Below, piece after piece: positions 36,290 through 43,246 of a stretch of DNA of 64,000 nt. The notes under the pieces are model-generated. The model saw only the letters and a list, made by a program, of their open reading frames with translations. It did not search any database and was not told where the DNA came from. The first letter of the stretch is position 1. Every line of letters starts with the position of its first letter. Source of the stretch: Leifsonia sp. PS1209 (GTDB taxonomy: Bacteria; Actinomycetota; Actinomycetes; Actinomycetales; Microbacteriaceae). The stretch lies in NCBI RefSeq assembly GCF_012317045.1, contig NZ_CP051154.1, positions 2,728,001 through 2,792,000 on the forward strand. Reading direction: 5' to 3'. The translations under genes were made by a program, and so were the position numbers.

Positions 36290-37321
36290 CTACGATCCGT
36301 CGCCGTCGAGTCCGGAGGCGGAGAGCCAGTCCGGGTCGAACGCCTTGGTCAGGTAGTTGATGCCGCCGTCCGGCGCGATGGCCACGACGGTCGAGCCCGG
36401 TCGCGCATCCCGTGCCGTGCGCAACGCCACCGCGACGGCGAGACCGGACGACGGCCCCAGCAGCAGCGCCTCCTCGGCGGCGAGCCTGCGTACGGTCGCG
36501 TAGACCTCGCGGTCGTCGACGGTGTGCACCTCGTCGAGCACGTCGGAGTCGAAGGTGTGCGGCCACCACTCGCGCGGCCACGCCGAGCCGACGCCGTCGA
36601 CCAGGATGCGGCCGGGAGCTCCGCCCGCGTATGTCGAGCCGACGGGGTTGGCGCCGATCACGCGCACCGCTCCGTCGCTCACGTCTTTGAGGTAGCGGCC
36701 CGTGCCGCTGACCGTGCCGCCGGTGCCGATGGCCGCGACGAAGTGCGTCACGGCCCCCGCCGTCTGACGCCAGACCTCCGGGCCCGTGCCCCGGTAGTGG
36801 GCGGCCGGGTTGGCGGCGTTCGCGAACTGCGCCGGGCGCCACGAGCCAGGGGTCTCCGCCGCGATCCGGTCGGCGACGGCGCGCGGGTTGGCGGGATCGT
36901 CCGGTCCGGCCTCCCAGTCGGCGACCACCAGGCGGGCGCCGTATGCGGCGAGCACCTTGCGCTTCTCGTCCGAGATGTCGCCCGCGTGCACGATGACGAC
37001 CGGATGCCCGGTCAGCCGGCCGATCAGGGCCAGGCCGATGCCGGTGTTGCCGCTCGTCGCCTCGATGATCGTCCCGCCGGGGGCGAGCGACCCGTCCGCC
37101 TCGGCCGTGCGGATCATGTTCAGGGCGATGCGGTCTTTCGACGACCCTCCCGGGTTGCGCCCTTCCAGCTTGACGAGCACGCGAGAGGAGAGGCCGCGCG
37201 TCAGCGAACGCAGCTCCACGACGGGGGTGTTGCCGATCAGTGCGGCAACGGAGTCGAGCACCTCGCCGGGCGCGGCGACGGCGCCTGCTGCCTCTGCGGG
37301 GCGGACATCGACGGTGGTCAT
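36290..37321 (-). CDS. cysteine synthase / cystathionine beta-synthase family PLP enzyme
   Basis: 343 residues from ATG at 37321. The PLP lysine is Lys62 in NPGGSSKDR, the substrate loop is ATSGNTGIGLA (89-94), the phosphate-binding loop GTGGTVSG and the pyridine-nitrogen Ser region GPSSGLAVA. This fold type II group adds nucleophiles to O-activated serine, or does the reverse beta-elimination or exchange. No CBS regulatory domains or heme domain. First gene of the operon with monooxygenase and lyase-like protein, so its product or substrate is probably shared with them. Confidence 0.92.
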   Translation of the reverse strand: MTTVDVRPAEAAGAVAAPGEVLDSVAALIGNTPVVELRSLTRGLSSRVLVKLEGRNPGGSSKDRIALNMIRTAEADGSLAPGGTIIEATSGNTGIGLALIGRLTGHPVVIVHAGDISDEKRKVLAAYGARLVVADWEAGPDDPANPRAVADRIAAETPGSWRPAQFANAANPAAHYRGTGPEVWRQTAGAVTHFVAAIGTGGTVSGTGRYLKDVSDGAVRVIGANPVGSTYAGGAPGRILVDGVGSAWPREWWPHTFDSDVLDEVHTVDDREVYATVRRLAAEEALLLGPSSGLAVAVALRTARDARPGSTVVAIAPDGGINYLTKAFDPDWLSASGLDGDGS

Positions 37322-37412
37322 GAAGAGACAGTAGGCGCGCATCCCCGACCGGCGTGCGGCTGTTGCCGACTGTTACGTCACAGGCCGTAGCATCGCGGCC
37401 CGGCTGCTGCGA

Positions 37413-38255
37413 TCAGGCGCCCGTCGCGACCGGCCGGTCGTCGTCGTTCGACCACGCGGAGAACGATCCGGGGTAGAGCGCGGCGGCGAAGCCCGCCTCC
37501 TCCAGAGCGAGGATCTCGTGCGCGGCCGTCACGCCGGAGCCGCAGTACACCGCGACCGGCGCATCCGGAGTGACGCCGAGCGCCGCGAACCGGTCGGCGA
37601 GCGCGTCGGCGGGCAGCAGGGTGCCGTCGTCCGCGAGGTTGCCGGTGGTGGGCGCGCTCACCGCTCCGGGGATGTGCCCGGCGCGCGGGTCGACGGGCTC
37701 GACCTCGCCGCGGAACCGCTCGCCGGCCCTGGCGTCGAGCAGCACGCCACTCTCCGGGAAGGCCGCTGCCGCATCCGCGTCGATCGTGGGCATTGCTCCC
37801 CACGCGACGGCCGCCGTTCCCGGCTCGGGGATGGTCGGCTCCGTCTCGATGGCGCCCCCGGCTGCGCGCCACGCGGCCAGGCCGCCGTCGAGCAGCCGCA
37901 CGCTCTCGAATCCCGCGTGGCGGAGCAGCCACCACGCGCGCGCGGCCGACGTGCCGGAGGCGTCGTCGTAGACCACGACGTCGTCGCCGTCGTCGAGTCC
38001 CCAGCGGCGCACCGCGTCCCGGAAATCGTCGACCGCAGGCAGTGGATGCCGGCCGTCCGTCGGCAGACCGTGCCCGGCCAGCTCCGTGTCGAGGTCGACG
38101 TATACCGCTCCGGGAATGTGGCCGGCGGCGTACTCGTCGCGGCCGGGAGGGCCGCCCAGCTTCCACCGCACGTCGAGAACGCGGAGCGGGATGCGGGCGG
38201 TCGGCTGTTCGGCGAGTGCGGCGGCGAGCGAGGGGGCGTCGATGAGCTGCGTCAT
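37413..38255 (-). CDS. sseA: 3-mercaptopyruvate-type sulfurtransferase
   Basis: 280 residues, two rhodanese domains. The catalytic loop is CGSGVTA (Cys238), which is the mercaptopyruvate sulfurtransferase form. Other marks are LDVRWKLGGPPGRDEYAAGHIPGAVYVDLD and SARAWWLLRHAGFESVRLLDGG. It transfers sulfur from 3-mercaptopyruvate to a thiol acceptor or cyanide. The gene is divergent from an AraC regulator and shares an overlapping promoter with it, which suggests that regulator controls it. Confidence 0.95.
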   Translation of the reverse strand: MTQLIDAPSLAAALAEQPTARIPLRVLDVRWKLGGPPGRDEYAAGHIPGAVYVDLDTELAGHGLPTDGRHPLPAVDDFRDAVRRWGLDDGDDVVVYDDASGTSAARAWWLLRHAGFESVRLLDGGLAAWRAAGGAIETEPTIPEPGTAAVAWGAMPTIDADAAAAFPESGVLLDARAGERFRGEVEPVDPRAGHIPGAVSAPTTGNLADDGTLLPADALADRFAALGVTPDAPVAVYCGSGVTAAHEILALEEAGFAAALYPGSFSAWSNDDDRPVATGA

Positions 38256-38284
38256 ATCTCCCATCCTGGCGCATCGTCCTTCGG

Positions 38285-38292
38285 AGTATAGT
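38285..38292. promoter_or_regulatory. overlapping divergent -10 boxes (TATACT minus / TATAGT plus)
   Basis: The eight bases AGTATAGT hold TATAGT on the plus strand (38287-38292), serving the AraC gene, and TATACT on the minus strand (38285-38290), serving the sulfurtransferase gene. Two polymerases cannot occupy both at once. No good -35 boxes are visible, which fits activator-dependent promoters. Confidence 0.5.
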
Positions 38293-38319
38293 TCTCGCAG
38301 CAAGGCGGAGGTACCAGCA

Positions 38320-39306
38320 GTGACGGAAACACGTATCCACTCATTCGTCACGAACGATGTGGACGAGTCGATCGAGATCGGCTCGCGTCTCTTCAACGAT
38401 CACCATGTCCGGCCGCTCCACGCGCGCGCAGCCTTCTCGTACAGCCTCACCGCCGCCCGCGTCGGCACCGTCGCGTTCGGGCGGCTGCGCTACGGCTGCG
38501 AAGTGTCCGTGGACGTCACCGGCGCCGAGGATTCCTACGCCGTGAGCATCCCGAGCACCGGGACGATCCGCTTCCGCGGCGGAGGCGTGGACGCCGAGTC
38601 CACCCCGGAGCTCGCCATGGTCGGCAGTCCGGTCGACAGGGTGACCGTGAGCGGCTGGGCGGCCGAGGAGGACTCCCTGGCGATGGTCTGGTTCAACCGG
38701 CGCGCCCTCGAAGCCGACCTGGGCCGCCTCCTCGGCATCGACGCGCCCGCCATCATCGCCTTCCCACGTCTCCTCGACCTCCGCGACGGCAGAGGGGCGG
38801 AGTGGTACGCGTACGCCAAGACCATCTTCGATGCCGTCGGGCGTCCCGGCGCGCTCGCCCTCAATCCGCTGGTCGCCGCCCAGGTCTCCAGCATCCTGTC
38901 GACCGGGCTGCTCCTGGCCGCCGACCACCAGTACCGCACAGCACTGGATGCGCCTCCCGCCCCACAGACGCCCGCCACCGTCCGCCGCGCCATGCACTTC
39001 ATCGAGGACAACGTGCGGGAGCCGATCACCGTGCCGGACATCGCCGCGTCCGTCGGGTCGAGCGTCCGCGCCCTCAACCGCGGCTTCAAGGAGCACCTCG
39101 GCACCAGCCCGCTCGCCTATCTCACCCGGGTCAGGATGGAGGGCGCGCACCGCGAACTCCTCAGCGGCGCCCCGGAGGACACGTCGGTGTCGCAAATCGC
39201 GGCGGCGTGGGGCTTCTACCACTTCGGCCGGTTCGCGGCGCGCTACCGGGAGCAGCACGGGATGAGCCCGTCGGAGACGCTCCGCAGCACCGGCATCACT
39301 CGCTGA
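38320..39306 (+). CDS. AraC-family transcriptional regulator
   Basis: 328 residues from GTG at 38320 behind GGAGGT. The N-terminal half (about 10-200) is an AraC_binding_2-like sensor domain (FSYSLTAARVGTVAFGRLRYG). The C-terminal domain (about 222-328) has two HTH motifs: ITVPDIAASVGSSVRALNRGF and SVSQIAAAWGFYHFGRFAARY. It probably acts at the divergent sulfurtransferase promoter and perhaps on the adjacent sulfur genes (inference). A perfect 14-bp hairpin follows the gene. Confidence 0.93.
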   Translation: MTETRIHSFVTNDVDESIEIGSRLFNDHHVRPLHARAAFSYSLTAARVGTVAFGRLRYGCEVSVDVTGAEDSYAVSIPSTGTIRFRGGGVDAESTPELAMVGSPVDRVTVSGWAAEEDSLAMVWFNRRALEADLGRLLGIDAPAIIAFPRLLDLRDGRGAEWYAYAKTIFDAVGRPGALALNPLVAAQVSSILSTGLLLAADHQYRTALDAPPAPQTPATVRRAMHFIEDNVREPITVPDIAASVGSSVRALNRGFKEHLGTSPLAYLTRVRMEGAHRELLSGAPEDTSVSQIAAAWGFYHFGRFAARYREQHGMSPSETLRSTGITR

Positions 39307-39330
39307 GACGGGACGCGCGCAGAAACGCGG

Positions 39331-39362
39331 AACGGCGCCGGGGATCACTCCCCGGCGCCGTT
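39331..39362. terminator. bidirectional terminator hairpin between araC-type gene and nrdB
   Basis: AACGGCGCCGGGGA (39331-39344) and TCCCCGGCGCCGTT (39349-39362) form a perfect 14-bp stem with a TCAC loop. It lies between two converging genes. Three copies of CGCGCTGT follow immediately (39363-39387). Confidence 0.75.
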
Positions 39363-39397
39363 CGCGCTGTCGCGCTGTTCGCGCTGTCCTGCCGGAC

Positions 39398-40387
39398 TCA
39401 GTGGCCGGTCGACGCCTTCGCGTTCGACTCGTACGACGTGTTGGTGGACTCGAAGAAGTTCACCAGCTCGAGCGTGTCGTTCGCCGTCGCCATCCACTTG
39501 GCCGGGTTGGCGACCTTGTACTCCGCCTCGAAGCCGAGCTCTTCGAGCCGGCGGTCGGCCAGGTACTTGACGTACTGGTTGATGTAGTTGGCGTTCAGGC
39601 CCAGGATGCCGCCGGGGAGGAGGTCGCGGTTGTACTCCTCTTCCATCTCCACCGCATCCAGGATCATCTGGCGGATCTCGTTGGCGAACTCCGGCGTCTG
39701 CAGGTCGGGGTTCTCCTCGAGCACCGTGAGGATGAGGTTGATGCCGAACTTGAGGTGCAGCGACTCGTCGCGCACCACCCAGTCGATCAGCGAACCGAAG
39801 TTGCGCAGCAGGTTCCTCTGGCGGAACGACAGCGCCACCATGAAGCCGGAGTAGAACCAGATGCCCTCGAGGATCACGTTGTACGCGACGAGGTTGCGGA
39901 TGAAGTCCTGCTTGCCCTCCGTCGTCGTGATGTCGAGCGTCTGCTCCGTCATCCGCTTGATGAAGCTGACCTCGAACTCCTCCTTGCGGGCCATCGACGG
40001 GATGTCCACGTGGGAGTTGTACGCCTGCTCGCGGTCGATCGGGAACGTCTCGAGGACGTACTCGAACGACATGCAGTGGTTCGCTTCCTCCCACATCTGC
40101 TTGGCGAGGTAGAGGTGCGCCTCCGCCGCATTGATGTACGGGTACACGCCGAACGCGAGGGCCTTGTTCACCAGGAGCTCGTTCGGGTTGAAGTAGCTCA
40201 TCAGGAAGGTGACCGCGTGACGTTCCTCGTCGGTCATCTTCTTGAAGTCGGCGATGTCCTCACCGAGCTGGATCTCGTTGGGGAACCACGTGTTCGCGAC
40301 CGCCTGGTCGTACAGGTCCATCGCCCACTTGTACTTCACCGGCTTGAGCAGCAGGCCCTCTTCGATTCCCGTTCCCAGAATCGGCAT
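39398..40387 (-). CDS. nrdB: ribonucleotide reductase small subunit, class Ic (Mn/Fe) signature
   Basis: 329 residues. Metal ligands are Glu70 (NPNELLVNKA), Glu101 and His104 (WEEANHCMSF), Glu174 (ILEGIWFY), Glu208 and His211 (VRDESLHLKF). The radical Tyr is replaced by Phe108, and the first ligand is Glu rather than Asp. Every one of these is exactly 19 residues before its counterpart in the Chlamydia trachomatis class Ic protein (Glu89, Glu120, His123, Phe127, Glu193, Glu227, His230). It should therefore use a Mn(IV)Fe(III) cofactor instead of a tyrosyl radical. It is the last gene of the nrd operon. Confidence 0.95.
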   Translation of the reverse strand: MPILGTGIEEGLLLKPVKYKWAMDLYDQAVANTWFPNEIQLGEDIADFKKMTDEERHAVTFLMSYFNPNELLVNKALAFGVYPYINAAEAHLYLAKQMWEEANHCMSFEYVLETFPIDREQAYNSHVDIPSMARKEEFEVSFIKRMTEQTLDITTTEGKQDFIRNLVAYNVILEGIWFYSGFMVALSFRQRNLLRNFGSLIDWVVRDESLHLKFGINLILTVLEENPDLQTPEFANEIRQMILDAVEMEEEYNRDLLPGGILGLNANYINQYVKYLADRRLEELGFEAEYKVANPAKWMATANDTLELVNFFESTNTSYESNAKASTGH

Positions 40388-40419
40388 CGTGTCTCTTCTC
40401 TCTCTTTCGGGTCAGCTGG

Positions 40420-40494
40420 CTACTGGCAGGATTCGCACTGCAGGTCGTCCATCGGGTCGACGGGGACGTAGTATTCCTCGATCTTGGTGTTCAT
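40420..40494 (-). CDS. 24-residue ORF with C-terminal CxxC, apparent detached tail of NrdA
   Basis: The ATG shares one base with the nrdA stop codon (TAATG at 40496-40492), and the frame ends TAG at 40422-40420, 32 bases before nrdB. The peptide is acidic and ends DDLQCESCQ. Class I large subunits normally carry a flexible C-terminal tail with a cysteine pair that re-reduces the active site; the E. coli tail ends DDGCESGACKI. The NrdA here has no cysteine near its end. The little ORF thus looks like that tail, made as a separate peptide by termination-reinitiation. Function is inference. Confidence 0.6.
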   Translation of the reverse strand: MNTKIEEYYVPVDPMDDLQCESCQ

Positions 40495-42965
40495 TACTTC
40501 TCACCACCCGTCGAGAGTCCTCCGAAGCCGAACCCGCGGCGAGCCGGTGCCGCCGGCGCTTCCGCCTTCTCGGTGGATGCGGCGGGAGCTCCTGCCCCGA
40601 CCGTCGCGAAGCCCTTGCGTCCGCCCGAGATCTCCTCGGCCTTGTTGACCTTGACCGTGGACTGCTCGGCCTGGTGACGCGGCTTCATGTGCAGGTAGTA
40701 CGTGGTCTTGACGCCACGCTCCCACGCTGCGTAGTAGATGTCCATCATGTCGCCGATGTCCCTGGTCTCCAGGTACATGTTGCGGCTGATGGCCTGGTCG
40801 ATCCACTTCTGGGCGCGGGCCGCGACCTCGAGGAACGCGTACGGGGAGAGCTGGAAGCTCGTCTTGAACGCGGCCTTCAGGTCGTCCGGGATCTCGGCCA
40901 CGTTCTGGATGTCGCCCTGCGAGCGCAGGATCGACTCACGGGTGGACTCCCACAGGCCGCGGGCCTGCAGGGCCTCGACCAGGTTGCGGTTGACCTCGAG
41001 GAACTTGCCGGACGAGGTCGAGCGGCTGAAGATCTGCGAGAACTGCGGGTCGAAGCCGGGCGTGGTGCCCGCGACCAGGCCGATGGATGCGGTCGGTGCG
41101 ATGGCCATGAGGGTCGCGTTGCGCATCCCGCCCTTGACCTTCTCGCGCAGGCGGTCCCAGTCGAGGCGGGTGGTGCGGTTGACCTTGATCGGCACGCCGC
41201 GGTCGGCCTCCGTGAGGGCGATCGAGTCGAACGGGACGAGGCCCTGCGACCAGCGCGAGCCGTCGAAGTTCGGGTATGCACCGCGCTCCTTCGCCAGGTC
41301 GGCGCTCTCGTCGATGGCCGCGTACGACACGTGCTCCATGATCTCGTCGATCAGGTCGTACGCCTCTTCGCTCTCGTAGCTGAACCCGAGACGCTCAACG
41401 ATGTCGGTGAAGCCCATGACGCCCAGGCCGATGGCACGGTTCTGCTGGTTGGAGAAGTCGGCCTCGTCGACGCTGGAGATCGTGATGTCGATCAGGTTGT
41501 CGAGCTGGCGGACGGCGCTGCGTGCGCTCTCCTCGATGCGGGCCCAGTCCATCTTGCCGTCGACCAGGTGGCGCGACAGGTTGATCGACGCCAGGTTGCA
41601 GACGGAGACGTTGTCGCGGTCCTGCGGGAGGGTGATCTCCGTGCAGAGGTTGGACAGGTGGATGGTGCCGGTGTTGTTGTTGAGGGCACGGTTGTTGATG
41701 GTGTCCTTCCAGGTCAGCCACGGGTGGCTGGTGGTCTGGAGGCTCATCAGGATGTCCTTGAACTGCGAGCGAGCGCTGATCTTCTTGAACATGTGCAGGC
41801 GGCCGGCCTCTGCCTCGCCGACGTAGAACGCGTAGCGCTCCGAGAACTCCTTGCCGTAGAGCTCGTTGAGGTCGGCGACCTCCAGCGGGTCGAAGAGGTA
41901 CCAGTCACCGTCGTTCTGAACGCGCTTCATGAACTCGTCGCTGATCCACACGGCCGTGTTGGCGGTGCGGGTGCGGCGGTACGGGTCGCCGGAGTTCTGG
42001 CGGAGGTCGAGGAACTCCGGGAAGTCCATGTGCCAGTTCTCCATGTAGAAGCAGAGGGCGCCGAACTTCTTTCCACCGCGGCTGACCGCGCGCAGCACCG
42101 AGTCGATCGTGTGCATGAACGGGATGGGGCCGGTGGAGGTGGTGTTGTTGGAGCGGATGGGCGAGCCCTGGGCGCGCAGCTTGGTGACGGAGAGGCCGAT
42201 GCCGCCCGTGCCCTTGGTGAGCCACATCACGTCGCGCACGCTCTTGGCGATGTGCTCGATGTCGTCCTGCATCTCCATGACGAAGCAGTTGGAGAGCTGC
42301 GGGTATGCGGTGCCCGCGTTGACGAGGGTGGAGCCGGCCGCGAGGTATTCGAGCTTCGACATCTTGTTGTAGAACTCGAGCGCGTGGGTGGTGGGGTCTG
42401 CCTCGTTGAGGGACAGGCCCATCGCGATGCGCATCCAGAAGTACTGCGGCACCTCGAGGGTCTCGCCGTTGCGGGCCTTGATGCCGTAGCGGTTGTTGAG
42501 GGTGACGACGCCGATGTACTTGAGCAGGCCGTCCCGCGACGGGTCGAGGTAGCCGGCAAGGCGGTCGAGGTCGAAGAGGTCGGTGAAGCGCGGGTCGAGC
42601 AGCTGCTCGGAGACGCCGCGCTCGATGTATGCGCGGAAGTGGCTGGCGTGCAGGGCGACGAGCTCGTCGTGGCCCTCGTAGTCGCCGAGGACGCGCTTGT
42701 AGATCGTCTTGAGCAGGAGGCGGGCGGCCACCGTGTCGAACGCCGGGTCGTCCTTCACGTTCTGCAGGGCGACCTGGATCACGGCCTCGTCGAGCTGCTG
42801 GGTCGTGATGCCGTCGAACAGCGTCAGTTCGAGCTCGCTGGCGATCTGGGTGACCCAGGTGATGTTCTCGTCGAGCCCCTGCGCGGCGGTCTCGATGGCC
42901 AGGTTGATCTTGTTCGCGTCGTACGGCTCCCGTTCGCCGTTGCGCTTCACGACAGTGATTGCCAC
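40494..42965 (-). CDS. nrdA: ribonucleotide reductase large subunit, class I, with ATP-cone
   Basis: 823 residues. An N-terminal ATP-cone (VVKRNGEREPYDANKINLAIE) provides overall activity control. The barrel has the redox pair Cys227 (QLSNCFVMEM) and Cys456 (NVSVCNLASINL), the thiyl Cys441 with Asn439 and Glu443 (SNLCTEITLP), and the radical-path Tyr pair in the late helix (MDIYYAAWERGVKTTYYLHM). The last 45 residues are a low-complexity Ala/Pro/Gly linker without cysteine, so the usual tail thiols are absent; see the following 24-residue ORF. It works with NrdB to make deoxyribonucleotides. Confidence 0.96.
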   Translation of the reverse strand: MAITVVKRNGEREPYDANKINLAIETAAQGLDENITWVTQIASELELTLFDGITTQQLDEAVIQVALQNVKDDPAFDTVAARLLLKTIYKRVLGDYEGHDELVALHASHFRAYIERGVSEQLLDPRFTDLFDLDRLAGYLDPSRDGLLKYIGVVTLNNRYGIKARNGETLEVPQYFWMRIAMGLSLNEADPTTHALEFYNKMSKLEYLAAGSTLVNAGTAYPQLSNCFVMEMQDDIEHIAKSVRDVMWLTKGTGGIGLSVTKLRAQGSPIRSNNTTSTGPIPFMHTIDSVLRAVSRGGKKFGALCFYMENWHMDFPEFLDLRQNSGDPYRRTRTANTAVWISDEFMKRVQNDGDWYLFDPLEVADLNELYGKEFSERYAFYVGEAEAGRLHMFKKISARSQFKDILMSLQTTSHPWLTWKDTINNRALNNNTGTIHLSNLCTEITLPQDRDNVSVCNLASINLSRHLVDGKMDWARIEESARSAVRQLDNLIDITISSVDEADFSNQQNRAIGLGVMGFTDIVERLGFSYESEEAYDLIDEIMEHVSYAAIDESADLAKERGAYPNFDGSRWSQGLVPFDSIALTEADRGVPIKVNRTTRLDWDRLREKVKGGMRNATLMAIAPTASIGLVAGTTPGFDPQFSQIFSRSTSSGKFLEVNRNLVEALQARGLWESTRESILRSQGDIQNVAEIPDDLKAAFKTSFQLSPYAFLEVAARAQKWIDQAISRNMYLETRDIGDMMDIYYAAWERGVKTTYYLHMKPRHQAEQSTVKVNKAEEISGGRKGFATVGAGAPAASTEKAEAPAAPARRGFGFGGLSTGGEK

Positions 42966-43104
42966 TTTCTCTCCCTCTCAATGTGCCGCTCTGCCTGAGC
43001 GGCGAAGTCTGTGCATCCCCGCGGGCGCGCAGAACGCACCCGCAAAACCCCTTATCACGGCCGAAATCCGCTGGGCGAGAACCGCAGTGCGTTTCGGCGT
43101 GTGA

Positions 43105-43152
43105 CCACTATATAGCGGGGTACCGACATTTATCGAACCCCATATCTAGTGG
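43105..43152 (-). promoter_or_regulatory. pair of NrdR-like boxes upstream of nrdA
   Basis: Two sites resemble the NrdR consensus core CwAtATaTwG: CTATATAGCG at 43108-43117 (plus) and CTAGATATGG at 43149-43140 (minus), each 8 of 10. Their 16-base boxes (43105-43120, 43137-43152) are separated by 16 bases, centre to centre 32 bases, which is the usual paired NrdR layout of three helical turns. They lie about 150 bases before the nrdA start. NrdR would repress the operon when dATP is high. No nrdR gene is in this window. Confidence 0.6.
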
Positions 43153-43157
43153 GCGTG

Positions 43158-43195
43158 TCATCCACAGATGTGCATAAGTTATGCACTTATCCACA
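43158..43195. promoter_or_regulatory. cluster of four DnaA-box-like 9-mers
   Basis: TTATCCACA (43187-43195) is a perfect DnaA box. TTATGCACA on the minus strand (43177-43169) fits TTWTNCACA. TCATCCACA (43158-43166) and TTATGCACT (43179-43187) each differ by one base. Together they fill 38 bases and include the palindrome TGCATAAGTTATGCA (43171-43185). They sit between nrdA (-) and the MFS gene (+), just outside the NrdR-like boxes. DnaA is known to regulate nrdAB in E. coli, so a role here is plausible. Confidence 0.6.
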
Positions 43196-43246
43196 GGCCG
43201 CCGCGCCCCTTGGCGAACCGCATCCCACCGATAGACTTGACCTCTT

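Noticed and set aside
40480..40510. Programmed -1 frameshift joining NrdA to the 24-residue tail
   Set aside because: The junction GAG AAG TAA has no X-XXY-YYZ slippery run; TAATG reinitiation explains it better, though rare frameshifting is not excluded.
43158..43195. DnaA box cluster as the chromosome origin
   Set aside because: No dnaA, dnaN, rpmH or gyr genes around it and only four boxes; a regulatory or titration site is more likely.
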